Shown here: in pieces, positions 1-5,408 of the stretch
Position numbering within the stretch: position 1 is the first letter of the stretch
How the letters are laid out: every line of letters starts with the position of its first letter
Origin: Myxococcales bacterium
GTDB taxonomy: Bacteria; Myxococcota; Myxococcia; Myxococcales; Anaeromyxobacteraceae
Assembly (NCBI GenBank): GCA_021848865.1
Contig: JAJZTO010000180.1
Span: forward strand, 1-5,947
DNA length: 5,947 nt
Direction of reading: 5' to 3'
Made by a program: the position numbers and the translations under genes
The notes under the pieces: model-generated
Told to the model about the DNA's origin: nothing
Seen by the model: only the letters and a program-made list of their open reading frames with translations
The model's database searches: none

Positions 1-413
1 CGCGGCGACGCCGCCGGTGGCGCGGGGGCGGCCGCGTCCCCCGCGGGCACGCCGCGGTCGGGCGGCTCCGCCTCCGGCGCCTGCGGCGCCGCCGCCTCGT
101 CCCGCCCGCCGGCCTCGCGCGGCACCACGCGGGCGCGCACCACGCCGTCGCGCAGCTCGAACCGGACGGCCACGCCGCCGGCGGGCGCGAGGTAGTGGAA
201 GGCGGTGACGCCGGGGCGCGGGAAGCCGCGCGCCAGGTCGTCCGGCACCACCTCGGCGAAGGCCCCGGCGATCTGCTGGGTGGTGAGCGGCTGGCGCACC
301 AGCCGCACCGTCCCCTGGGGCGAGGTCATGCTCGCGCCCTGGCCGCTCTCGAACACCAGCTCGGTGCCGGCGCTGGTGTAGAGGGTCCTGATGAAGGAGT
401 CGAGGCGAGGCAT
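1..413 (-). CDS. Protein with divergent PilT/GspE-like N-terminal domain (partial, 3' end outside window)
   Basis: The open frame runs from an ATG at 413 to the window edge, giving 137 complete residues with no stop. Residues 1-98 resemble the N-terminal PAS-like domain of PilT-type pilus ATPases. MPRLDSFIRTL sits where PilT has its opening helix; GTELVF matches the usual ASDLHL strand; a later LTTQQI segment and an FHY...GGVAVRFELRDG beta-hairpin follow in the expected order. The hallmark D-x-H of that strand is replaced, so the domain is divergent. From about residue 99 the chain becomes a Pro/Ala/Glu-rich linker, implying a further domain downstream. No Walker motifs lie in the window, so whether this is a full ATPase is unknown. 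The start is 5 bases after the stop of the preceding gene, with only a weak Shine-Dalgarno sequence, which suggests a two-gene transcript with coupled translation. Frame and start are fairly secure; the family call is tentative. Confidence 0.6.
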   Translation of the reverse strand, partial: MPRLDSFIRTLYTSAGTELVFESGQGASMTSPQGTVRLVRQPLTTQQIAGAFAEVVPDDLARGFPRPGVTAFHYLAPAGGVAVRFELRDGVVRARVVPREAGGRDEAAAPQAPEAEPPDRGVPAGDAAAPAPPAASP

Positions 414-418
414 GCGGG

Positions 419-889
419 TCACCCGGTGGTGAGCGCGACGCGGACCACGTGCTGCCGGCTCACCAGCACCGCGGCGTCGCGCTCCAGCAGCCGGAAGAAC
501 GGGGAGGGCTCGTTGAGGAAGTCGAGGAGCCGGGCGGGCGGCGGGCGCACGAAGGAGAGCAGGCCGCGCAGCGTCCGGCCCCCGGCCAGGGTGATCTCCA
601 CCTCGTGCTCGGCCGGGATGGTCACGTCGTCGCCCGCGCCGGCCTCGACCTCGGGCGCCACCCTCGCCAGGACCACCGCGCGGCGGTTCAGGAAGGTCAT
701 CACCCCGGCCTCCTCGTCGTGGGCCGGGAGGAACTCGGCCTCTCCGTTCAGGAGGTCGGAGAGCCGCTCCGGGCCGGCGTGGTGGGCCGCCCCTTCCGCC
801 AGGAAGACCGCCACGCGGCGAGCCGGCCCGTCGGGCTGCACCACCTCGACCGGAACGCGGCGCTTCGGGACCCGGAGTTCCTCCCCCAT
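419..889 (-). CDS. Uncharacterised 156-residue protein with two similar beta-rich halves
   Basis: I do not recognise a named family. The protein has no signal peptide, membrane segment or catalytic motif and looks like a small soluble protein. It appears to be an internal duplication. Residues 13-78 (VEVV, then RLSDLLN, FLP, and RRAVVLARVA) align with residues 95-152 (VEIT, then RLLDFLN, FFRLL, and RQHVVRVA). The halves are joined by an acidic linker near residues 79-94. Each half reads as short beta strands around an L-x-D-x-LN helix, compatible with a small barrel or ligand-binding fold. I chose the ATG at 889 rather than the TTG at 925 because the extra 12 residues (RWHGACSPDPP) look non-coding and overlap the promoter candidate. 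No good Shine-Dalgarno sequence precedes 889. It follows the operon spacer and is 5 bases from the PilT-N-like gene, so the two products may act together. Confidence 0.75.
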   Translation of the reverse strand: MGEELRVPKRRVPVEVVQPDGPARRVAVFLAEGAAHHAGPERLSDLLNGEAEFLPAHDEEAGVMTFLNRRAVVLARVAPEVEAGAGDDVTIPAEHEVEITLAGGRTLRGLLSFVRPPPARLLDFLNEPSPFFRLLERDAAVLVSRQHVVRVALTTG

Positions 890-903
890 GGGCGGGTCCG
901 GAG

Positions 904-919
904 AGCAGGCGCCGTGCCA
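904..919 (-). promoter_or_regulatory. Candidate sigma-54 (-24/-12) promoter
   Basis: Read on the minus strand, TGGCAC at 919-914 is followed by five bases and CTGCT at 908-904. The sigma-54 consensus is TGGCAC-N5-TTGCW; only one position (T to C) differs, and the invariant GG and GC are at the correct spacing. Transcription would begin near 893, only about 4 bases before the ATG at 889, so the mRNA would be nearly leaderless. That weakens the case. Sigma-54 promoters are common in Myxococcota, including at pilus genes such as pilA of Myxococcus xanthus. A chance match in such GC-rich DNA is possible. Confidence 0.35.
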
Positions 920-940
920 CCGCAACGCCGCGAGAACAGG

Positions 941-960
941 GGCCCGGCGGGGGCCGGGCC
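941..960 (-). terminator. Strong 8-bp GC stem-loop after tlyA, candidate terminator
   Basis: Bases 941-948 and 953-960 are perfectly complementary, forming an all-GC 8-bp stem around a 4-base loop. On the transcribed strand it is followed by CCTGTTCTC, which is pyrimidine-rich but not a true U-run. It lies 53 bases beyond the tlyA stop and before the next gene's promoter candidate, a sensible place to end the housekeeping operon. The poor U-tract means it could instead be an mRNA-stabilising or Rho-associated structure. Confidence 0.45.
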
Positions 961-977
961 TGGGTCGCCCCCCGCCC

Positions 978-997
978 GAGGGTGGTGGGACACCCTC
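978..997 (-). terminator. Second stem-loop in tlyA 3' spacer, possible part of a tandem terminator
   Basis: Bases 978-984 (GAGGGTG) pair perfectly with 991-997 (CACCCTC) around a 6-base loop. The structure starts 16 bases after the tlyA stop codon. No U-tract follows it on the minus strand. Together with the hairpin at 941-960 it gives two separate perfect inverted repeats in a 123-base gap, more structure than the other short gaps here show. A role in termination or 3'-end protection is inferred. Confidence 0.35.
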
Positions 998-1012
998 CCC
1001 GGCGGGCCGGCC

Positions 1013-1759
1013 TCAGACGCCCCGCGCCAGCGCCAGCAGCCACTCCCGGTTGCCGGCCGGGCCGGGGATCGCCGACTCGGCGTGGCCCAGCACCTCGAAG
1101 CCCAGGGCCCGGGCCGCGGCCTCGATCCCCTCGAGCGCCGCCCGCCGCGCCTCGTCGTCGCGCACCACCCCACCCTTCCCCACCTCGCCCCGGCCCACCT
1201 CGAACTGCGGCTTCACCAGCAGCACCGCCCGGCCGCCCGGCTTCAGGATGGCCTTCACCGCCGGCAGCACCAGCCGCAGGGAGATGAAGGAGAGGTCGGC
1301 GGTGACCAGCTCCACGGTCTCCCCCAGCGACGCGGCGGTGAGGTGCCGGGCGTTCTCGCGCTCGCGCACCACCACCCGGGGATCGGTGCGGATGCGGTCG
1401 TGGAGCTGCCCGTAGCCGACGTCCACCGCGTGGACCCGGACCGCGCCGCGCTGCAGCAGCAGGTCGGTGAAGCCGCCGGTGGAGGCGCCCAGGTCGGCGC
1501 AGACCTTCCCGGCCGGGTCCACCGGGAGCTCGGCCAGCGCCCGCTCCAGCTTCAGCGCCCCGCGCGACACGTACTTCCGGGGCGCGGCGTCCTCCTTCAC
1601 CCGCAGCGGGAGCGCCGGATCGACGAGCTGGCCGGGCTTGTCCACCCGCCGGTCGCCGGCGACCACCGCGCCCGCCAGCACCAGCGCCTGGGCCCGGGCG
1701 CGCGACTCCGCCAGGCCGCGCGCGACGAGGAGCAGGTCGATGCGCTCCCGCTTCCCCAA
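1013..1759 (-). CDS. tlyA: TlyA-family rRNA 2'-O-methyltransferase (S4 + FtsJ-like domain)
   Basis: This 248-residue protein has the full TlyA architecture. An S4 RNA-binding domain (about residues 6-46, RIDLLLVARGLAESRARAQ) is followed by a Rossmann methyltransferase domain. KYVSRGALKLERAL leads into the SAM-binding motif DLGASTGGFTDLLL (89-102), then VDVGYGQLH, LSFISL and LVKPQFE. The 2'-O-methyltransferase tetrad is intact: K70, D155, K183 and E239, each one residue off Mycobacterium TlyA K69/D154/K182/E238. Family members methylate cytidines in 16S and/or 23S rRNA and can set capreomycin susceptibility; 'hemolysin' is a legacy label. Translation must start at or after 1759, because the dxs TAG is in the same frame two codons upstream. 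The first start codon is TTG, which places the S4 domain at the usual distance from the N-terminus. No clear Shine-Dalgarno sequence precedes it, so reinitiation after dxs is likely. The substrate site cannot be told from sequence. Confidence 0.93.
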   Translation of the reverse strand: MGKRERIDLLLVARGLAESRARAQALVLAGAVVAGDRRVDKPGQLVDPALPLRVKEDAAPRKYVSRGALKLERALAELPVDPAGKVCADLGASTGGFTDLLLQRGAVRVHAVDVGYGQLHDRIRTDPRVVVRERENARHLTAASLGETVELVTADLSFISLRLVLPAVKAILKPGGRAVLLVKPQFEVGRGEVGKGGVVRDDEARRAALEGIEAAARALGFEVLGHAESAIPGPAGNREWLLALARGV

Positions 1760-1762
1760 GGG

Positions 1763-3679
1763 CTACGCCAGCCCGCGCTCGGCGACGTTGGGCCGGATGC
1801 CGGTGAGCTGGCGGCAGGCCTCGGCGATGCCGCGGGCGTCGAGGCCGAGCTCGGCCCGCTGCTTCTGGGGATCGCCGTGGGTGACGAAGCGGTCGGGGAG
1901 GCCGAGCCGCCGGGTCGCGACCTTCTGGAGCAGCCCGGCCCGCTCCAGGCCCTCCAGCACCGCGCTGCCGAACCCGCCGGCCAGGGCGGCCTCCTCCACC
2001 GTGACCACCCGCCGCGCCACCGAGGCCACCGCGGCGATCAGCTCCTCGTCGAGGGGCTTCACGAAGCGGGCGTCCACCACCGTGGCCGAGATGCCCTCCT
2101 TCGCCAGCAGCTCGGCCGCCTCCAGGGCGGCGCGGGCCGGGGTCCCGGCGGCGACGATGGCCACGTCGGCGCCCTTGCCGCCGTCCCGCAGCAGCCGCCC
2201 CTTGCCCAGGGGCAGCGCCACCGGCTCCGGGTCCAGCGGCACGCCCACCACCGAGCCGCGCGGGAACCGGAACGCGGCCGGGCCGTCGTGGGCCAGCGCC
2301 GTCGCCAGGGCGTGGCGCATCTCGTTCTCGTCCGACGGCGCCATCACCACCAGGTGGGGGACGCAGCGCAGGTAGGAGAGGTCGAAGGCGCCCTGGTGGG
2401 TCTTCCCGTCGGCGCCCACCAGCCCGCCCCGGTCCAGCGCGAAGGTGACCGGGAGCTGCTGCAGCGCCACGTCGTGGATGATCTGGTCGAAGGCCCGCTG
2501 CAGGAAGGTGGAGTAGATGGCCACCACCGGGCGCAGCCCCTCGCAGGCCATGCCGGCGGCGAAGGTGACGGCGTGCTGCTCGGCGATGCCCACGTCGTAG
2601 GTGCGGTCGGGGAAGAGCTTCTTCACCTTGGCGAGGCCGGTGCCCTCCAGCATGGCGGCGGTGATGGCCACCACCCGCGGGTCGCGCTGCATCTGCTCGG
2701 CGACCGCCTCGGCGAAGAGGTCGGTGAAGGCCTTGGCGCCGCCCTTCTTCACCGGCAGCCCGGTCTTCACGTCGAAGAAGGAGAGGCCGTGGCCGCGGGT
2801 GGCGAGGTCGCTCTCGGCCGGGCGGTAGCCCTTGCCCTTGGTGGTCACCAGGTGGAAGAGCACCGGCCCCTCGAAGGTGGCCAGCTTCTGGAAGGTCTCG
2901 ATCAGCGCCCCGACGTCGTGGCCGTCGGCCGGGCCGACGTAGTGGAACCCCAGCCCCTCGAAGAGCACGCCGGGGGTGACCAGCGCCTTGGCGGCGGTGA
3001 TGCCGTGGCGGATGACCTGGATGGCCTCGGTGCCGCGCGGCACCTTGCCGAGGAAGTCCTTCACCGACTTGCGCCAGCGGTTGTAGGTGCGCGAGGTGAA
3101 CTTCTTGGAGAGCCACTCGCTCATCGCCCCGACGTTGGGCGAGATGGACATCTCGTTGTCGTTCAGGACCACGATCAGGTCCCGCTTCAGGTAGCCGGCC
3201 TGGTTCAGCCCCTCGAAGGCGGCGCCGCCGGTGAGGGCCCCGTCGCCCACCACCGCCACCACCTTGCCCTTCTCCCCCTTGCGCTGCCGGGCCTCGATCA
3301 TCCCCAGGGCGGCGGAGACCGCGGTGGAGGCGTGGCCGACGCCGAAGGCGTCGTGCGGCGACTCGTGGCGCTCGGGGAAGCCGGCCAGCCCGCCCTCGGT
3401 GCGGATGGTGCGGAAGCGCTCCCGCCGCCCGGTGAGCAGCTTGTGGGCGTAGGCCTGGTGCCCCACGTCCCAGACCAGCCGGTCGGCCGGCGAGTCGAAG
3501 ACGTAGTGGAGCGCCACGTTGATCTCGACCGCGCCCAGCGACGAGCCCAGGTGGCCGCCGTTCCGGGCGCAGGTGGCGATGATCTCGTCCCGGATCTCCT
3601 GGCAGAGCTGCGGCAGCCGCTCCGGCGAGAGCCGCTTCAGGTCGGCCGGGGAGTCGATCGCGTCGAGCAGGGGGGCCAT
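1763..3679 (-). CDS. dxs: 1-deoxy-D-xylulose-5-phosphate synthase
   Basis: Dxs condenses pyruvate with glyceraldehyde 3-phosphate, using thiamine diphosphate (ThDP) and Mg2+, to make DXP, the first step of the MEP isoprenoid pathway and a feed to thiamine and pyridoxal. The 638-residue length is normal. Visible features in order: GGHLGSSLG with H43; WDVGHQAYAHK with H74; the ThDP/Mg motif starting GDGALTGG (145 onward) and ending at N173-D174-N175; H297, equivalent to E. coli H299; the transketolase pyrimidine domain with GIAEQHA and the ThDP-activating glutamate E367; DRGGLVGADG then THQG with H428; and RFPRG near 472-476. A C-terminal transketolase domain follows and ends near residue 625. 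The ATG is one base after the ispA stop, and GGAGG at 3691-3687 sits 7 bases upstream inside ispA, so the start is secure. All catalytic residues appear intact. It is cytoplasmic and typically a flux-controlling enzyme. Confidence 0.98.
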   Translation of the reverse strand: MAPLLDAIDSPADLKRLSPERLPQLCQEIRDEIIATCARNGGHLGSSLGAVEINVALHYVFDSPADRLVWDVGHQAYAHKLLTGRRERFRTIRTEGGLAGFPERHESPHDAFGVGHASTAVSAALGMIEARQRKGEKGKVVAVVGDGALTGGAAFEGLNQAGYLKRDLIVVLNDNEMSISPNVGAMSEWLSKKFTSRTYNRWRKSVKDFLGKVPRGTEAIQVIRHGITAAKALVTPGVLFEGLGFHYVGPADGHDVGALIETFQKLATFEGPVLFHLVTTKGKGYRPAESDLATRGHGLSFFDVKTGLPVKKGGAKAFTDLFAEAVAEQMQRDPRVVAITAAMLEGTGLAKVKKLFPDRTYDVGIAEQHAVTFAAGMACEGLRPVVAIYSTFLQRAFDQIIHDVALQQLPVTFALDRGGLVGADGKTHQGAFDLSYLRCVPHLVVMAPSDENEMRHALATALAHDGPAAFRFPRGSVVGVPLDPEPVALPLGKGRLLRDGGKGADVAIVAAGTPARAALEAAELLAKEGISATVVDARFVKPLDEELIAAVASVARRVVTVEEAALAGGFGSAVLEGLERAGLLQKVATRRLGLPDRFVTHGDPQKQRAELGLDARGIAEACRQLTGIRPNVAERGLA

Positions 3680-3680
3680 C

Positions 3681-4583
3681 TCAGTTCCTCCGGGTGACGA
3701 CGAAGCGGGACAGGGCGCGCAGCGGCTCGGCCGCGGCGCCGAGGGGGGCGAGGAGCGCCAGGGCCTCCTCGCAGAGGGCGTCGGCGCGGCGCCGGGCCTC
3801 CCCGGCCCCCACCAGCGCCGGCAGGGTGGCCTTGCCGGCGGCGGCGTCCTTGCCGGCGCGCTTGCCCAGGGTGGCGGCGTCGCCGGTGAGGTCGAGCAGG
3901 TCGTCGGCGATCTGGAAGGCCATCCCCAGCTTCTCCCCGACCCGGTCCAGGCCGCGGGGCTCGCCGCAGCCGGCCACCGCCCCGCCCACCACCGCCGCCG
4001 CCAGCAGCGCCCCGGTCTTGCGGGCCATGAGGTCCAGCACCTCCGGCTCGGCCAGGGCGGCCCCCGGGGCCGCCATGTCGATGGCCTGCCCCTCCACCAT
4101 GCGGGTGGCCCCGGCGGCCAGCAGGGCCGCCAGGGCGGCGGCGCGCGGCTCCCCGCCGGCCAGCAGCCAGGAGAAGGCGGCCGACTGCAGGCCGTCGCCC
4201 GCCAGCACCGCGGTGGCCTCGTCGAAGGCCCGGTGCACGGTGGGGCGGCCGCGCCGCAGGTCGTCGTCGTCCATGCAGGGCAGGTCGTCGTGGACCAGCG
4301 AGTAGGTGTGGACCATCTCCAGCGCCACGGCGAAGCGCATCGCCAGGGAGCCGTCGCCGCCGTCGCCGCCCACCGCCTCGGCCGAGGACAGCACCAGGGC
4401 CGGGCGCAGCCGCTTGCCGCCGGAGAGCAGGGCGTAGCCCAGCGCCTCGGCCAGGCGCGGCGGGCCGGCGCGGCGCCGCTCCTCGGCGACGCGGCGCAGC
4501 TGCCCCTCGACGCGGGCGGCGACGCCGCGCAGGTAGGGCTCGATGGCGAAGGGACCGGTCACGGGAACGGCTCGATCTCGCAT
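3681..4583 (-). CDS. ispA: Short-chain polyprenyl (farnesyl) diphosphate synthase
   Basis: This trans-prenyltransferase adds isopentenyl diphosphate units to an allylic primer, most likely giving farnesyl diphosphate (C15) from the C5 products of the MEP pathway. The 300-residue length fits. Key motifs are GGKRLRP (55-61); the first Asp-rich motif DDLPCMD (99-105) with the two-residue insertion typical of bacterial type II FPP synthases, followed by RRGRPT; GQAID (165-169); KT (189-190); and the second Asp-rich motif FQIADDLLD (223-231). Tyr94 and Ser95, at -5 and -4 before the first Asp, match E. coli IspA (HTYSL), favouring C15, although GGPP synthase activity cannot be excluded. The start is uncertain: the ATG at 4583 lacks a Shine-Dalgarno sequence and follows a 37-base gap; a GTG at 4562 would remove seven residues. 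The gene runs directly into dxs, coupling the first step of precursor supply with chain elongation. Confidence 0.95.
   Translation of the reverse strand: MRDRAVPVTGPFAIEPYLRGVAARVEGQLRRVAEERRRAGPPRLAEALGYALLSGGKRLRPALVLSSAEAVGGDGGDGSLAMRFAVALEMVHTYSLVHDDLPCMDDDDLRRGRPTVHRAFDEATAVLAGDGLQSAAFSWLLAGGEPRAAALAALLAAGATRMVEGQAIDMAAPGAALAEPEVLDLMARKTGALLAAAVVGGAVAGCGEPRGLDRVGEKLGMAFQIADDLLDLTGDAATLGKRAGKDAAAGKATLPALVGAGEARRRADALCEEALALLAPLGAAAEPLRALSRFVVTRRN
3687..3691 (-). promoter_or_regulatory. Ribosome binding site for dxs
   Basis: GGAGG on the minus strand lies 7 bases before the dxs ATG and within the last codons of ispA. It fixes the dxs start and implies translation of dxs is coupled to ispA. 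Confidence 0.85.
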
Positions 4584-4620
4584 GGCGCGGGGGTCCGGCT
4601 CAAGGGGCGCGGCGCCGGGG

Positions 4621-5040
4621 TCACGCCGGCGGGGGCAGGGCCGCCCCCGCCGCCCGCGAGCCCAGGATCTCCCGGATCCGCGCGATGAGCCGGTCCACGT
4701 CCAGGGGCTTGGCGAAGTAGTCCACCGCCCCCGCCTCCCGGCCCGCCCGCTCGTCCTCGCTGGACTTGCGGGCCGAGATGAAGATCACCGGGATGTCGGC
4801 GAAGGTGTCGTTCTTCTTGATGGCCCGGCACAGCTCGAAGCCGTCGATCCAGCTCATCATCACGTCGAGCAGGATGACGTCGGGCCGGTCCACGTGCATG
4901 ACCGAGATCAGCCGCAGGCCGTTGGCCGCCTGCGAGACCTCGAAGCCCTCCAGGTCCAGGGCCATGGTCAGCATCTCGCGGGTGTCGCGGTCGTCGTCGA
5001 CGATGATGACCTTGGGCTTCCTGTCCCCGGCCCGGTCCAT
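4621..5040 (-). CDS. Stand-alone CheY-like receiver (single-domain response regulator)
   Basis: This 139-residue protein consists almost only of a receiver domain. The acidic triad is D15-D16-D17 (VIIVDDDRD), the phospho-acceptor is D59 (VILLDVMM), the switch Ser is S89 (FISARK) and the conserved Lys is K111 (YFAKPLD); a short Ala/Pro tail follows from about residue 130. No DNA-binding or enzymatic output domain is present, so it probably acts by protein contact or phosphotransfer. Oddly, the Pro that normally follows the phospho-Asp by four positions (D-x-x-x-P) is Ser, giving DVMMSWIDG. No histidine kinase is encoded in the window. The ATG at 5040 overlaps the xseB TGA by one base and has GAGG at 5051-5048, 7 bases upstream. 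A GTG one codon earlier (5043) is possible but less well spaced. Its placement between exonuclease VII and isoprenoid genes is unusual; its target is unknown. Confidence 0.93.
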   Translation of the reverse strand: MDRAGDRKPKVIIVDDDRDTREMLTMALDLEGFEVSQAANGLRLISVMHVDRPDVILLDVMMSWIDGFELCRAIKKNDTFADIPVIFISARKSSEDERAGREAGAVDYFAKPLDVDRLIARIREILGSRAAGAALPPPA

Positions 5041-5321
5041 CACGCCCCCTCGTCGCCGCCCGCGTCGCGGGGCAGCGGCACCGCCTGCTCCGAGCCGTCG
5101 GCGGCGCGCACCAGCTTCTCGATGCGCCGCTCCGCCTCCTCCAGCTTCTTCTGGGCCTCGCGCGCCAGCCCCATGCCCTCGGCGAACTTCTCCAGCGACT
5201 GCTCCAGGGAGAGCCCGCCGCCCTCCAGCTCGGCCACCACCTTCTCCAGCCGCGCCACCGCCAGGTCGTAGCTCTCGGCGGCCTCGCCCTTCTGCCCCTT
5301 CGGCTCGTTCGCTCGGCTCAC
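5040..5321 (-). CDS. xseB: Exodeoxyribonuclease VII small subunit
   Basis: XseB is the small, helical, non-catalytic subunit that binds XseA in several copies to form exonuclease VII, which degrades single-stranded DNA from both ends in the cytoplasm. The 93-residue product has the family core at about residues 17-72. SYDLAVARLEKVVAELEGG forms the first helix, GLSLEQSLEKFAEGM the turn and second helix, and the following LAREAQKKLEEAERRIEKL the amphipathic coil. A hydrophilic N-terminus and an acidic tail flank the core, making it a little longer than E. coli XseB (80). I chose the GTG at 5321 over the TTG at 5369 because GGAGGA lies immediately upstream at 5330-5325, and the additional 16 residues look like spacer and contain a promoter candidate. 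The stop overlaps the next gene's ATG. The identity is secure. Confidence 0.93.
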   Translation of the reverse strand: MSRANEPKGQKGEAAESYDLAVARLEKVVAELEGGGLSLEQSLEKFAEGMGLAREAQKKLEEAERRIEKLVRAADGSEQAVPLPRDAGGDEGA

Positions 5322-5324
5322 GCG

Positions 5325-5330
5325 TCCTCC
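5325..5330 (-). promoter_or_regulatory. Ribosome binding site for xseB
   Basis: GGAGGA on the minus strand is followed by three bases and the GTG at 5321. The spacing is tight but this is the only strong Shine-Dalgarno match in the spacer, and it decides the GTG start over the upstream TTG. Confidence 0.75.
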
Positions 5331-5340
5331 GTCGAAGGCT

Positions 5341-5369
5341 GTCCTAACAGCACCGCCGGGCCCGATCAA
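5341..5369 (-). promoter_or_regulatory. Candidate housekeeping (sigma-70-type) promoter for xseB and downstream genes
   Basis: TTGATC (5369-5364) resembles a -35 box, and TAGGAC (5346-5341), after exactly 17 bases, is a weak -10 box. The spot is locally AT-richer than its surroundings. A start about 7 bases downstream, near 5334, would leave a short leader containing the xseB ribosome site. The -10 match is only 3 of 6, so this is tentative; xseB could simply be transcribed from upstream of xseA. Confidence 0.3.
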
Positions 5370-5408
5370 CGACGGCGCGGCGCGCCCCGGCCCCGGCCGG
5401 CGGCGGCC

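Noticed and set aside
61..120. GCC/GCG-rich tract as a simple-sequence repeat
   Set aside because: It is the Ala/Pro-rich linker of the PilT-N-like gene; codons vary and no exact tandem unit is seen.
890..925. Upstream TTG start at 925 for the duplicated-domain protein
   Set aside because: The added 12 residues do not look coding, include the sigma-54-like element, and lack a ribosome site; the ATG at 889 is simpler.
195..1415. Plus-strand open frame of about 400 codons across the spacer and tlyA
   Set aside because: It has Arg/Ser/Thr/Pro-biased composition with no domain, and it spans several minus-strand genes and a structured spacer.
449..3697. A 1082-codon open frame on the plus strand opposite dxs and tlyA
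   Set aside because: It lies antisense to two clearly recognisable enzymes, its translation is low-complexity (His/Gly/Arg/Gln-rich), and long antisense frames are expected in DNA this GC-rich.
3519..4688. Plus-strand open frame opposite ispA
   Set aside because: Its composition is the complement of ispA codons, dominated by Gly, Gln, Arg and Ala, with no recognisable motif.
5322..5369. TTG start at 5369 for xseB
   Set aside because: The GTG at 5321 has an adjacent GGAGGA and gives a normal XseB length.
5374..5386. Palindrome GGCGCG-G-CGCGCC between xseA and xseB as a terminator or operator
   Set aside because: The one-base centre leaves no workable loop and no U-tract follows; such GC palindromes are common by chance at this composition.
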